This document shows, one piece after another, positions 57,104 through 64,000 of a stretch of 64,000 nt of DNA. Origin of the DNA: JBOCEF01 sp050586345 (GTDB lineage Bacteria; Pseudomonadota; Alphaproteobacteria; Rhodobacterales; Rhodobacteraceae); assembly GCF_050586345.1 (NCBI RefSeq), contig NZ_JBOCEF010000021.1, positions 1 to 64,000 of the forward strand. Direction: 5' to 3'. Both the position numbers and the translations under genes were made by a program. Under the pieces are notes generated by a model. That model ran no database searches, was not told the origin of the DNA, and worked only from the letters and a program-made list of their open reading frames with translations. How positions within the stretch are numbered: position 1 is the first letter of the stretch; each line of letters starts with the position of its first letter.

Positions 57104-57539
57104 AATGCACCTGTTAATCCCAATGGGCCGGACGGGCTGAACGCGCCCGAATCCGTATGCCCAACACACCTAAAATTTTCCCCTGCGTTTAGGAAAAAGG
57201 ATTCCTTAAGGAATCGCAAGTCGGTTTTTCCGCATTGCCGCAGAGGACGCAGCACGCACGGTCAAATCATGCTGCAACTGCGAAATATGGTAAAGTGGTT
57301 AATCCTGCGGCGCGCCGCCCCGTGGCGGGGCCGCAACATCTGTTGAACTTGGGTTAAAACGCAGTGACCGCGGGGCGCGAAGCCAAGTACCATGCGGCGC
57401 GCGCACGCTCCGTCCCCATGGTCGGGCAGGGCGCAGAGCAGGCGGGGCGCGCCCCGCGAAACAGCGACGCGGCAGGACCATCCGGTCGCGGAAACACAAA
57501 AGCCGGCAAGGCTTTGACAGGTTCGGGGCGAGACGGATC
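57104..57539. other. Divergent intergenic region of the EPS cluster
   Basis: This 436-base region between the ExoY-like and Wza-like genes has no gene. It is AT-rich for this window and contains several TTAA and AAAATTTT sequences and a perfect 16-bp palindrome at 57200-57215. No strong promoter pair stands out, though the composition fits a double promoter region with an operator between. Confidence 0.55.
57200..57215. promoter_or_regulatory. 16-bp palindrome between divergent EPS genes
   Basis: GATTCCTTAAGGAATC is a perfect dyad without spacer, 97 bases upstream of the ExoY-like start and 325 bases upstream of the Wza-like start. It probably binds a dimeric regulator of EPS synthesis. Confidence 0.65.
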
Positions 57540-59102
57540 ATGCACAGGAAATTGATGGCTGTCGCCTGCGCGGCGGCATTCGGGCTGAGCGGCTGCGGGG
57601 TGATCTACACCGTCCCCGACGTGTCCGAGGCGGCGGGGGATGTCGATGTCCGCGTCGTCGCGATGACCTTCGAAACCGCGGCGGAGGCCAATCTCTCGGC
57701 CTATACCCCGGCGCGGCTGCCCCCCTATTTCCGGCCCGAACCCGCGCCGCAATCGCCGCGCCTCGGCGTGCCGAACGTGCGCACGCCGCAGATGCCCGAC
57801 CTCGCCGCCCAGGCCCGCCGCGACGGCCAGGCCCGGAATGTGAGCGTCAACCTGCCCGAGGGCGCCGCCCAGCGGACCCGCGGCCCCGGCGTCGCCGCCA
57901 CCCGCATGCCGCCCCCGTCCGAGCCGCGCCCCTACCGCATCGGCGTCGCCGACGTGGTGCTGCTGGCCGCCAACACCGCGGGCGCCGAGCTTAACGACGT
58001 GCCCGCCCTGATCGCGGCCCAGAGCCGCCGCCAGGGCTATATCGTGCAGGATGACGGCGCCATCGCCGTGCCGGACGTGGGCCGCGTGCGCATCGCCGGC
58101 AAGACGCTGGAAGAGGCCGAGGCCGAGATCTTCAACGCCCTCGTGGCCCAGCGCCTCGACCCGACCTTCAGCCTCGAGATCGCCGAGTTCAACTCGCAGC
58201 GCGTCTCGGTCGGCGGCGACGTGCGCAGCCCCACCCTCGCGCCCATCACCCTCAAGCCCACCACGCTGACCGAGGCGCTCTCGCTCGCCGGCGGCGTGAC
58301 CGGGACCGACACCGACTACGCCGTGGTCCGCCTGTTCCGCAACGGCGAGGTCTACCAGGCCCCGCTGTCGCGCCTCTATGGCGAGAACGGCCTGCAGGAC
58401 GTGCTGCTGCGCGACGGCGACAGCGTCTATGTCGACACCTCCTATGACGAGGAGCAGGCCCGCCGCTATTTCGAAGAGCAGCTGCGCCTGCGCCAGGCCG
58501 AGCTGGCCGAGCGGGAGTTCGCCTTCCGCCAGCTCCAGGCCGATATCGACGAGGTCCGCCTGCAGCAGACCCTCGCGCAGTTCGAGATCCAGAAGGCCCA
58601 GCTGACCCAGGCGATCGCGCGGATGCGCATCGACGTGGCCAGCTACAACAACGCGGTCGCCAACCAGGCCGGGCTGGAGGACGCCCGCCAGCGCGAGGCG
58701 TTCCAGGCGCGGCTCGAGCTCGGGGCCGTGAAGCGCGACTACGCCTACCTGGCGGGCGAGCTTCGGATCAACGCGCCCTCGCGCATCGCGCTGCCGTTCG
58801 AGAACCGGCTGATGCTGGCCGACGCGCTGTTCCACACCCTGTCGCCCAACGCGCAGTTCGCCGATTACGGCGAGATCTACGTGCTGCGCAAGGGGACCGC
58901 GGGCGGTGATTTCGGCGCGGTCACGGCCTATCACCTCGATGCCGACAACGCCGCGGCGCTGACCCTGGCCACGGATTTCGAGATGCGCCCCAACGACGTG
59001 GTGTTCATCTCGGCCCAGCCGGTCACCTCCTGGAACCGCGTCATCTCGCAGCTGACGCCGCAGATCTTCCTGCAGGCGGCGACGACGGCCAACGGCCTCT
59101 GA
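57540..59102 (+). CDS. Wza-like polysaccharide export lipoprotein
   Basis: This 520-residue outer-membrane lipoprotein (lipobox GLSGC, Cys19) carries a polysaccharide-export domain from about residue 130 (YRIGVADVVLLAANT, then YIVQDDGAIAVPDVGRVRIAG) and a SLBB-type domain with VSVGGDVRSPTL. A long coiled coil (about 300-380: RLRQAELAEREFAFRQLQAD) interrupts the family pattern before a final second export-like segment. It would form the export pore for the EPS. It ends in a strong terminator. Confidence 0.88.
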   Translation: MHRKLMAVACAAAFGLSGCGVIYTVPDVSEAAGDVDVRVVAMTFETAAEANLSAYTPARLPPYFRPEPAPQSPRLGVPNVRTPQMPDLAAQARRDGQARNVSVNLPEGAAQRTRGPGVAATRMPPPSEPRPYRIGVADVVLLAANTAGAELNDVPALIAAQSRRQGYIVQDDGAIAVPDVGRVRIAGKTLEEAEAEIFNALVAQRLDPTFSLEIAEFNSQRVSVGGDVRSPTLAPITLKPTTLTEALSLAGGVTGTDTDYAVVRLFRNGEVYQAPLSRLYGENGLQDVLLRDGDSVYVDTSYDEEQARRYFEEQLRLRQAELAEREFAFRQLQADIDEVRLQQTLAQFEIQKAQLTQAIARMRIDVASYNNAVANQAGLEDARQREAFQARLELGAVKRDYAYLAGELRINAPSRIALPFENRLMLADALFHTLSPNAQFADYGEIYVLRKGTAGGDFGAVTAYHLDADNAAALTLATDFEMRPNDVVFISAQPVTSWNRVISQLTPQIFLQAATTANGL

Positions 59103-59149
59103 GCCGCCTCTGGGCCATCGGGGGGGCCGCGGCCCCCCGCCGCGAAAGG

Positions 59150-59185
59150 AAAAGGGCGCCGGGATCCCCTCCCGGCGCCCTTTTT
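59150..59185. terminator. Bidirectional terminator after the Wza-like gene
   Basis: GGGCGCCGGGA (59154-59164) and its complement (59170-59180) form an 11-bp stem around TCCCC. AAAA flanks it on the left and TTTTT on the right, so it serves the Wza-like gene and the convergent phosphatase gene. Confidence 0.92.
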
Positions 59186-59213
59186 CATGCGCGGCCGCCC
59201 GGTCCGGCGGGCG

Positions 59214-60002
59214 TCACTCCTCGACCTGGATGAACTCCACTTCGCCGTCCAGCAGCCGCGCGGCGGTGAGGCGGCCCGAGAAGAACGCCCCCGTGTCCAC
59301 CGCGATGCGGCCATGGCGGGCGTCGGCCTCGTCCACCACGTAATGGCCGTGGACCACCCACTTGCCGTCCTCGCGCAGCTCGGAGCGGAAGCTGGGCGCG
59401 CCCCAGATCAGCGCGCGCTCGGCCTGGAGGCTGACGGGCACCGTCGGGTCGCCCCCGGCATGGGCGAAGAACACGTCGCCGAACAGGGCCGAGCTCGGCA
59501 GCATCCGCAGCGCCAGGGCGCTGTCGCCCATCGCCTCGGACAACCGGCGGGCGGCGTCCAGGAGCCCGTCGGGCGGGGTGCTGGTCGACACGCCGCCGAC
59601 GCCGTAGCTCATCAGCGTCTGAAGCCCGCCATTGCGCAGCCAGCGGCTCCCCTCGCTCACCGGGTCGGCGAGGAAGTTCAGCAGCATCTCCTCGTGGTTC
59701 CCGCGCAGCATCACCACGTCGCCGTCGGTCGCCGCCGGGTTGCCGCCGACGAGGTGCAGCAGGTAGTCGACCACCTCCTTGCTGCGCTCGCCGCGGTCCA
59801 CGTAATCGCCCATGAAGACGACGCGCGGGTTGTCGAGCTGCGCGGCCTCGGCGTCCTGGGCGATGGCGCGCACGAGGGGGGCGAGCAGGTCGAACCGGCC
59901 ATGCACGTCGCCGACCGCATAGGTGGGCCGGTCGATGACGAGGGGGGCGTCGAACCGCTGGGGTTCGGGCTCCGCGAACATCCGCTTGATGATGCCGAAC
60001 AT
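59214..60002 (-). CDS. PPP-family metallophosphatase
   Basis: This 262-residue protein has the metal-binding motifs of Ser/Thr phosphatases and ApaH: GDVHGRFD (residues 31-38), FMGDYVDRGERS and MLRGNHEE, and later a GAFFSGRL-type His region (VVHGHYVVDE). Substrates may be phosphoproteins or diadenosine polyphosphates; the sequence does not say which. Being next to a tyrosine-kinase-like EPS gene set makes a regulatory role possible, but it is on the opposite strand and has its own terminator. Confidence 0.85.
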   Translation of the reverse strand: MFGIIKRMFAEPEPQRFDAPLVIDRPTYAVGDVHGRFDLLAPLVRAIAQDAEAAQLDNPRVVFMGDYVDRGERSKEVVDYLLHLVGGNPAATDGDVVMLRGNHEEMLLNFLADPVSEGSRWLRNGGLQTLMSYGVGGVSTSTPPDGLLDAARRLSEAMGDSALALRMLPSSALFGDVFFAHAGGDPTVPVSLQAERALIWGAPSFRSELREDGKWVVHGHYVVDEADARHGRIAVDTGAFFSGRLTAARLLDGEVEFIQVEE

Positions 60003-60070
60003 GGCCTCTTCTCCTCGTCACTCTGCGGCCGGGGGCGGGCCGTCCGGGCGCCGCCCCCGCCCTTACACGC

Positions 60071-62374
60071 TTACGCCGCGTCCGCGTCCCTGATCCAGCC
60101 CCAGACGCGCTGCGGGGTCATGGGCATGTCGACATGCCGCACGCCCGCGGGCCACAGGGCGTCGAGCCCGGCATTGGTCACCGCCGCCAGCGCGCCGACC
60201 GTTCCCGCCTCGCCGCAGCCCTTCATGCCGATGGGGTTGGCGGTCGAGGGCGTGGGTTCGGAATGGAACGGCACGTTGGGCACGTCCTTCGCCCTCGGTA
60301 TCGCGTAATCCATGAAAGAGGCGGAAAGAAGCTGCGCGCCTTCATCATGCGCGACCCGCTCGGTCAGCGCCTGGCCGATGCCCTGGATCACGCCGCCATG
60401 GACCTGCCCCTCGGCCAGCATCGGGTTCATCAGCACCCCGAGGTCATCCACCACGGTGTAGCGCACCACCTGCATGTGGCCGGTCTCCGGGTCCGCCTCC
60501 ACCTCGGCGATATGGGCGCCGTTGGGGTAGGAGCGTCCGGGGACGGTGTTCTCCCGCTCGGTGGTCAGAAGCTCGGTCTTGCCGGCCTTGCGGGCGGCGA
60601 CCGACAGCTCCATCAGCGTGATCGCCTTGTCGGTGCCCGCGACGCGCCAGGCGCCGTCCGAGAATTCCAGGTCGGCGGCGGGGGCCTCGAGCTCCTCCTC
60701 CGCAAGCGCCCGGAACTTCTCGATCATCTCGTCCGAGGCGGCGTTGATCGAATTGCCCTGCATGGTGACCGAGCGGGACCCTCCGGTGCCGCCGCCGGTG
60801 GCGATCAGGTCGGAATCCCCCATCCGAACGCGGATCCTGTCGAACGGGAGGCCCGTGCGCTGGTGCAGGATCTGGGAATAGACCGTCTCGTGCCCCTGGC
60901 CGTTGGACTGGGTGCCGACATAGAGGTCGAGGCCCCCATCCTCGGCGAACTCGATCCGCGTGGTTTCGTTCTGCGCCCCGAGGATCGATTCGATGTAACA
61001 GCACAGGCCCCGGCCCAGCAGGCGCCCGCGCCCGGCGGCCTCGGACCGGCGGGCCTCGAAGCCCTCCCAGTCGGATTCGCGCAGCGCGCGGGTCAGCACC
61101 TTGTCGAACTGGCCGACGTCATAGGTCTCTTCCACCGCGGTGGTGTAGGGGAAGGCCTCGGGCGGGATGAAGTTGATGCGCCGGATCTCCTCCTGCCCCA
61201 TGTCGAACTGGCGGGCGGCGGCGTCCATAAGGCGTTCGAGCGCGTAGATCGCCTCGGGGCGGCCCGCGCCGCGATAGGCGTCGACGGGGGTGGTGTTGGT
61301 GTAGACGCCCTTCGTCTCCATCAGGATCAGCGGCACGGCGTAGACGCCGGGGGCGACGAACTTGGCCAGCTCGGACTGGATGAACTGGCCGTAGCCGGAA
61401 TTGTAGGCGCCGAGGTTGGAGGTGATCGACACGTGCAGCGCGGTCAGCCGCCGGTCCTTGTCGAAGGCGCCGCGGATGGTGGTGACGTTGTCCCGCCCGC
61501 TCACATCCGTGACCATGGCTTCTGAGCGGTCGGACATCCAGCGCACCGGCCGGTCCAGGCTGCGCGCGGCATGGGCGAGGGCGAGGTATTCGGGATAGGC
61601 GAAACCCTTCATCCCGAAGCCGCCGCCGATATCGGCGGGGTTGGTGATGCGCACCTTCTCGGGCGCCAGCGCCATGCGGCGGGCGAGCTGGTCCTTCAGC
61701 CCCCACACGCCCTGGCCGTTGAAGGCAAGGTGCAGCTTGCCCGCGGCCGCGTCCCATTCGGCGAAGGCGCCGCGCGGCTCCATCGAGGCGGCGATGACCC
61801 GGTTGTTGACCAGCGGCAGCGTCACCACGTCGTCGGCGGCGTCGAAGGCCTGCATCACCGCGACCGCGTCGCCGAAGGCCCAGTCATAGGCCTGGTTGCC
61901 CGGCGCCTCGGGGTGGATCTGCGCGGCGTTGGCGGCGGCGGTCGGGTCGGCGTTGGCGGGCAGCTCTTCCCACTCGAATGCGATCAGTTCCGCCGCGTCG
62001 CGCGCCTGGGCGAGGGTGTCCGCCAGCACCATGGCGACCGCCTCGCCGGCATAGCGCACCGTGTCGGTGGCGATGGCCGGGCGGCGCGGGGCGGCGCCCG
62101 GGGCGCCGTCGCGGTTGGTCACCGTCGCGCCGTCGACGCCGTTCTCCACCGCCGCGTCGAGATCGGCCCCGGTGATCACCGCGGCGACGCCCGGCGCGCC
62201 CCGGGCGGCCGAGACGTCCAGCGCGGTGATCTTCGCATGGGCGACCGGCGCGCGCAGGAAGGCGGCGTGCAGCGCCTCCGCGGGCGCGATGTCGTCGATA
62301 TAGCCGCCCGCGCCCGTCAGAAGGCGGGGGTCCTCGACCCGGCGGACCGGCTGGGACGTGCCGAACTTGGTCAT
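60071..62374 (-). CDS. CoxL-like molybdenum hydroxylase large subunit (form II)
   Basis: This 767-residue protein is the large subunit of an aerobic carbon monoxide dehydrogenase/xanthine oxidase-type enzyme. The N-terminal GTSQPVRRVEDPRLLTGAG is typical, and VDAYRGAGRPEAIYALER (about 366) shows the AYRGAGR loop of form II proteins. The AYxCSFR active site of true CO dehydrogenase is absent, so CO oxidation should not be assumed. The genes for the medium (FAD) and small (Fe-S) subunits are not adjacent. A hairpin lies in its leader. Confidence 0.88.
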   Translation of the reverse strand: MTKFGTSQPVRRVEDPRLLTGAGGYIDDIAPAEALHAAFLRAPVAHAKITALDVSAARGAPGVAAVITGADLDAAVENGVDGATVTNRDGAPGAAPRRPAIATDTVRYAGEAVAMVLADTLAQARDAAELIAFEWEELPANADPTAAANAAQIHPEAPGNQAYDWAFGDAVAVMQAFDAADDVVTLPLVNNRVIAASMEPRGAFAEWDAAAGKLHLAFNGQGVWGLKDQLARRMALAPEKVRITNPADIGGGFGMKGFAYPEYLALAHAARSLDRPVRWMSDRSEAMVTDVSGRDNVTTIRGAFDKDRRLTALHVSITSNLGAYNSGYGQFIQSELAKFVAPGVYAVPLILMETKGVYTNTTPVDAYRGAGRPEAIYALERLMDAAARQFDMGQEEIRRINFIPPEAFPYTTAVEETYDVGQFDKVLTRALRESDWEGFEARRSEAAGRGRLLGRGLCCYIESILGAQNETTRIEFAEDGGLDLYVGTQSNGQGHETVYSQILHQRTGLPFDRIRVRMGDSDLIATGGGTGGSRSVTMQGNSINAASDEMIEKFRALAEEELEAPAADLEFSDGAWRVAGTDKAITLMELSVAARKAGKTELLTTERENTVPGRSYPNGAHIAEVEADPETGHMQVVRYTVVDDLGVLMNPMLAEGQVHGGVIQGIGQALTERVAHDEGAQLLSASFMDYAIPRAKDVPNVPFHSEPTPSTANPIGMKGCGEAGTVGALAAVTNAGLDALWPAGVRHVDMPMTPQRVWGWIRDADAA

Positions 62375-62392
62375 GATGCGTCGCTCCCTGTC

Positions 62393-62427
62393 TGGCGCAT
62401 GGCCCGGCCTCCCCGCCGGGTGCGCCA
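62393..62427 (-). other. Hairpin in the leader of the CoxL-like gene
   Basis: TGGCGCA (62393-62399) and CCCGGC (62403-62408) pair with GCCGGG (62415-62420) and TGCGCCA (62421-62427); a three-base bulge (TGG) interrupts one arm. The structure begins 19 bases before the start codon, so it could influence translation of the CoxL-like protein. Confidence 0.5.
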
Positions 62428-62431
62428 TGCC

Positions 62432-62462
62432 CATATAGCGTGTGAAAACCGGGTTTCGACAA
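62432..62462 (-). promoter_or_regulatory. Putative promoter of the CoxL-like gene
   Basis: On the minus strand TTGTCG (62462-62457) and TATATG (62437-62432) are 19 bases apart; counting the -10 as CTATAT gives 18. The spacing is slightly long but the only AT-rich element lies here. Confidence 0.45.
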
Positions 62463-62598
62463 TGCCCCGCTGCAACGCCATATGTGCGGTGCAGCATCCA
62501 AGGGTGCAAGATCGTTGAACAAATCGTCAATCATTCACATGCGCGCCGCTCGCTTGGTGGTAGAGTCCGAGCCGAAACTGGGAGGACCGAATCAAGAC

Positions 62599-62850
62599 AT
62601 GCCTGATGATTCCCGCATCGCAGAGACCCTGCTCGACCTCGCCCGCGACCGCGGGCCGAGCTCGAGCTTCTGCCCCTCCGAGGCCGCGCGCGCGCTGTCC
62701 CCGGCGGAGTGGAAACCCCTGATGCCCCGCGTGCGCGAGGTGGCGAGCCGCCTGCAGCGCGACGGGCTGATCAGCGTGACCCAGTCGGGCCGGGCGGTTG
62801 ATGCGCTCGAGGCCGAGGGCCCGATCCGGCTGTCCCGCCCGATGCACTGA
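62599..62850 (+). CDS. DUF3253 protein
   Basis: This 83-residue protein matches the small DUF3253 family, a winged-helix-like fold. DDSRIAETLLDLARDRGPSS, SFCPSEAARAL and RLQRDGLISVTQSGR are its main segments. Its function is unknown; the family often lies beside oxidoreductase genes. A GGAGGA sequence lies about 12 bases before the ATG at 62599. It diverges from the CoxL-like gene. Confidence 0.8.
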   Translation: MPDDSRIAETLLDLARDRGPSSSFCPSEAARALSPAEWKPLMPRVREVASRLQRDGLISVTQSGRAVDALEAEGPIRLSRPMH

Positions 62851-62858
62851 CGGCGCCT

Positions 62859-62921
62859 CGGCGCCCCGTGGGGCGTCGCGCGCATCCCTCTAGTCGCCCC
62901 GGCGCCCCCTGGGGCGTCGCG
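62859..62921. repeat. Tandem pair of 22-bp GC-rich hairpin units
   Basis: Units at 62859-62880 and 62900-62921 differ by one base. Each contains GCGCCCC followed two bases later by GGGGCG, so each can fold into a hairpin. They lie in the gap after the DUF3253 gene. Confidence 0.6.
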
Positions 62922-62951
62922 GAGATGCCGAACGGCGCCGTCGACAACGCA

Positions 62952-62982
62952 ACGCCCGCCCCGGAGGCCCCGGGGCGGGCGT
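62952..62982. terminator. Terminator-like hairpin near the window end
   Basis: ACGCCCGCCCCGG (62952-62964) pairs with CCGGGGCGGGCGT (62970-62982) with a five-base loop. T-rich sequence is short on both sides, so its strength is uncertain; it should end the CpdB-like gene and the DUF3253 gene. Confidence 0.7.
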
Positions 62983-63006
62983 CTTGCCTTCCCCGGGCGC
63001 GCGCGG

Positions 63007-64000
63007 TCACAGCGCCAGCCGCCGCAGCCCCCAGCCGTTTCCATCCGTGCCGAGATCCTCGACGCGCAGCCCCCCGGTCATCGCCGCCGCGGTCCGCCCC
63101 GCCGGCGCCTCGGGCGAGGTGCGCAGCACCGCCGACGCCCCGGGAACCGATCCGAAGCGCCAGCTGAAGCGCGGCGTCGGGTCCGCCCCGGGCGTCGCGG
63201 CCAGGTAGTCGGCCAGCAGCTCCGCCGTCGAGGCGCGCGGCGCCGGGAGCGCCGTCAGCTCCCGCACCCCCGGGAACGCCCCGCCGCCCCCGGCGCGATA
63301 GGCGTTGGTCGCGATCACGAAGCGGTCCGAGGCGCGCAGCAGGCGCCCGGCATGGCGCAGGTCGCGGATCCGCCCCTCCTCCGGGCGCGCGCCCGTGGGT
63401 TTGCCGAGCGGGTCGAACAGCGCGGGGCGGGACAGGTCCACCTCCCATTCCAGCCCGTCGATCAGGTCGAGATTGTAGGGCGCCGCGTCCGGGTGCAGCA
63501 GGATCCGGTCGGTTTCGCCCGGCGCGACCTGCGCCCAGGCGGCGGCCGAGCGTTCCAGCCACAGGCGCAGCCCCGCGCCGTCCACCAGCAGCAGCGCGGC
63601 GGTGTTCGGGAACGGGTAGATGGTGGCGAGGTGGCGGCGTTGCAGCGCCCCGGCGCGGATCCGCAGGTAGCCGCGCGGGCCCGCCAGCCACCCGGCCCGG
63701 AACGGCGCCGAGACGGCGAGCCGCGGCAGCCCGGCGAAGGCGCTGAGCGCGGGGTCCTCTGCCCGGTCCAGCGCCCGGTCCATCCAGCGCCGCTTGGCGA
63801 GGGTCACCAGCTGCACCGCCGCGGTGTCGGCGACCATCGCGAACCAGGTGTTGATCGGGGTTGAGATGCTGCCCGCCGGTCGGCGCAGGATCTCGAGCGT
63901 GCGGCGATGCGCCGGGTCCGCCGCCGCGCGGACCGCGGCGGCGAGCGGGCTGGACGCGGGATCGCGGCACGGCGCCGCCCCCTCGCCGGACGGGGCCGCA
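63007..64000 (-). CDS. cpdB: CpdB-like 2',3'-cyclic-nucleotide phosphodiesterase/3'-nucleotidase, C-terminal part
   Basis: The reading frame runs off the window end, so only the last 330 or so residues are present. It begins in sequence with PAGSISTPINTWFAMVAD, then AAVQLVTLAKRRWM, which matches the start of the C-terminal nucleotidase domain of CpdB/UshA-type proteins. The substrate-binding YPFPNT and RFVIATNAYRAGGGGAFPG are family features. CpdB is periplasmic and releases phosphate from nucleotides. The metallophosphatase domain and signal peptide would lie beyond the end. The ATG at 63837 is inside the frame and is not the real start. Confidence 0.85.
   Translation of the reverse strand, partial: AAPSGEGAAPCRDPASSPLAAAVRAAADPAHRRTLEILRRPAGSISTPINTWFAMVADTAAVQLVTLAKRRWMDRALDRAEDPALSAFAGLPRLAVSAPFRAGWLAGPRGYLRIRAGALQRRHLATIYPFPNTAALLLVDGAGLRLWLERSAAAWAQVAPGETDRILLHPDAAPYNLDLIDGLEWEVDLSRPALFDPLGKPTGARPEEGRIRDLRHAGRLLRASDRFVIATNAYRAGGGGAFPGVRELTALPAPRASTAELLADYLAATPGADPTPRFSWRFGSVPGASAVLRTSPEAPAGRTAAAMTGGLRVEDLGTDGNGWGLRRLAL

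Noticed and set aside
60071..62374. Calling the CoxL-like protein a carbon monoxide dehydrogenase
   Set aside because: The AYRGAGR motif belongs to form II; the AYxCSFR motif of proven CO oxidisers is absent.

Overview
The window is about 70% GC, tightly packed and coding on both strands. Alphaproteobacterial flagellar regulators (FlaF, FlbT), a DUF1217 flagellar protein, a divergent YqeY/carA pair, an ELM1-family protein and a Tad pilus locus together point to a member of the Rhodobacteraceae/Paracoccaceae. That assignment is inferred from gene content; there is no rRNA here to confirm it. The first 109 bases are almost pure C and look like a damaged contig end. There are no rRNA genes, CRISPR arrays, phage genes or insertion sequences.

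Layout. 0.3-10.5 kb holds mixed metabolic and surface genes: a ThDP enzyme with a DUF427 protein, a DUF2147 protein, two identical tRNA-Gly(GCC) genes bracketing a TetR regulator and a DUF2306 membrane protein, a fused GT4-GT2 glycosyltransferase, a beta carbonic anhydrase and a sulfotransferase-like protein. 10.7-20.8 kb holds yqeY, carA, a membrane glycosyltransferase with an N-terminal MshEN-like domain, a DUF1194 protein, vsr, an unrecognised lipoprotein/helical-protein pair, a succinate-semialdehyde dehydrogenase and the two subunits of a 3-oxoacid CoA-transferase. 20.8-33.7 kb is a Tad (Flp) pilus locus with two very small pilin-like genes, cpaB, cpaC, an OmpA-domain lipoprotein, cpaE, cpaF, tadB, tadC, two TPR lipoproteins and a prepilin peptidase; a lytic transglycosylase diverges from its head. 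33.7-36.8 kb has trxB, an ELM1-family gene, an Lrp/AsnC regulator and a GFA-domain protein.

36.9-48.5 kb is a flagellar block. A minus-strand operon runs flgB-flgC-fliE-fliQ-lytic transglycosylase-flhA-fliR-flhB-small coiled-coil gene. Opposite it lie fliI, then flagellin, flaF, flbT and a DUF1217 gene. 48.8-59.1 kb is an exopolysaccharide export/assembly cluster: a long TPR protein, an ExeA-like ATPase, a Wzz-like chain-length protein, a tyrosine-kinase-like ATPase, a GT4 glycosyltransferase, an ExoY-like priming transferase and a Wza-like export lipoprotein. Its composition resembles exosortase-associated EPS loci, but no exosortase is visible. 59.2-64 kb has a PPP-type phosphatase, an orphan CoxL-like molybdenum hydroxylase large subunit, a DUF3253 protein and the C-terminal part of a CpdB-like nucleotidase cut by the window end.

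Together the window encodes much of a surface-lifestyle programme: adhesive pilus, flagellum and capsule or exopolysaccharide. Several intergenic regions carry sharp inverted repeats that read as undescribed operators: three TetR-type boxes at 3.8 kb, 16-bp palindromes at 22.26, 35.72 and 57.20 kb, and a 28-bp inverted repeat at 25.92 kb. Other points of interest are an Asp-Phe/Asp-Trp variant of the Flp pilin cleavage site, a lipobox cysteine replaced by Phe in the EPS TPR protein, NPEH at the FlhB self-cleavage site, and the unrecognised lipoprotein pair beside vsr.
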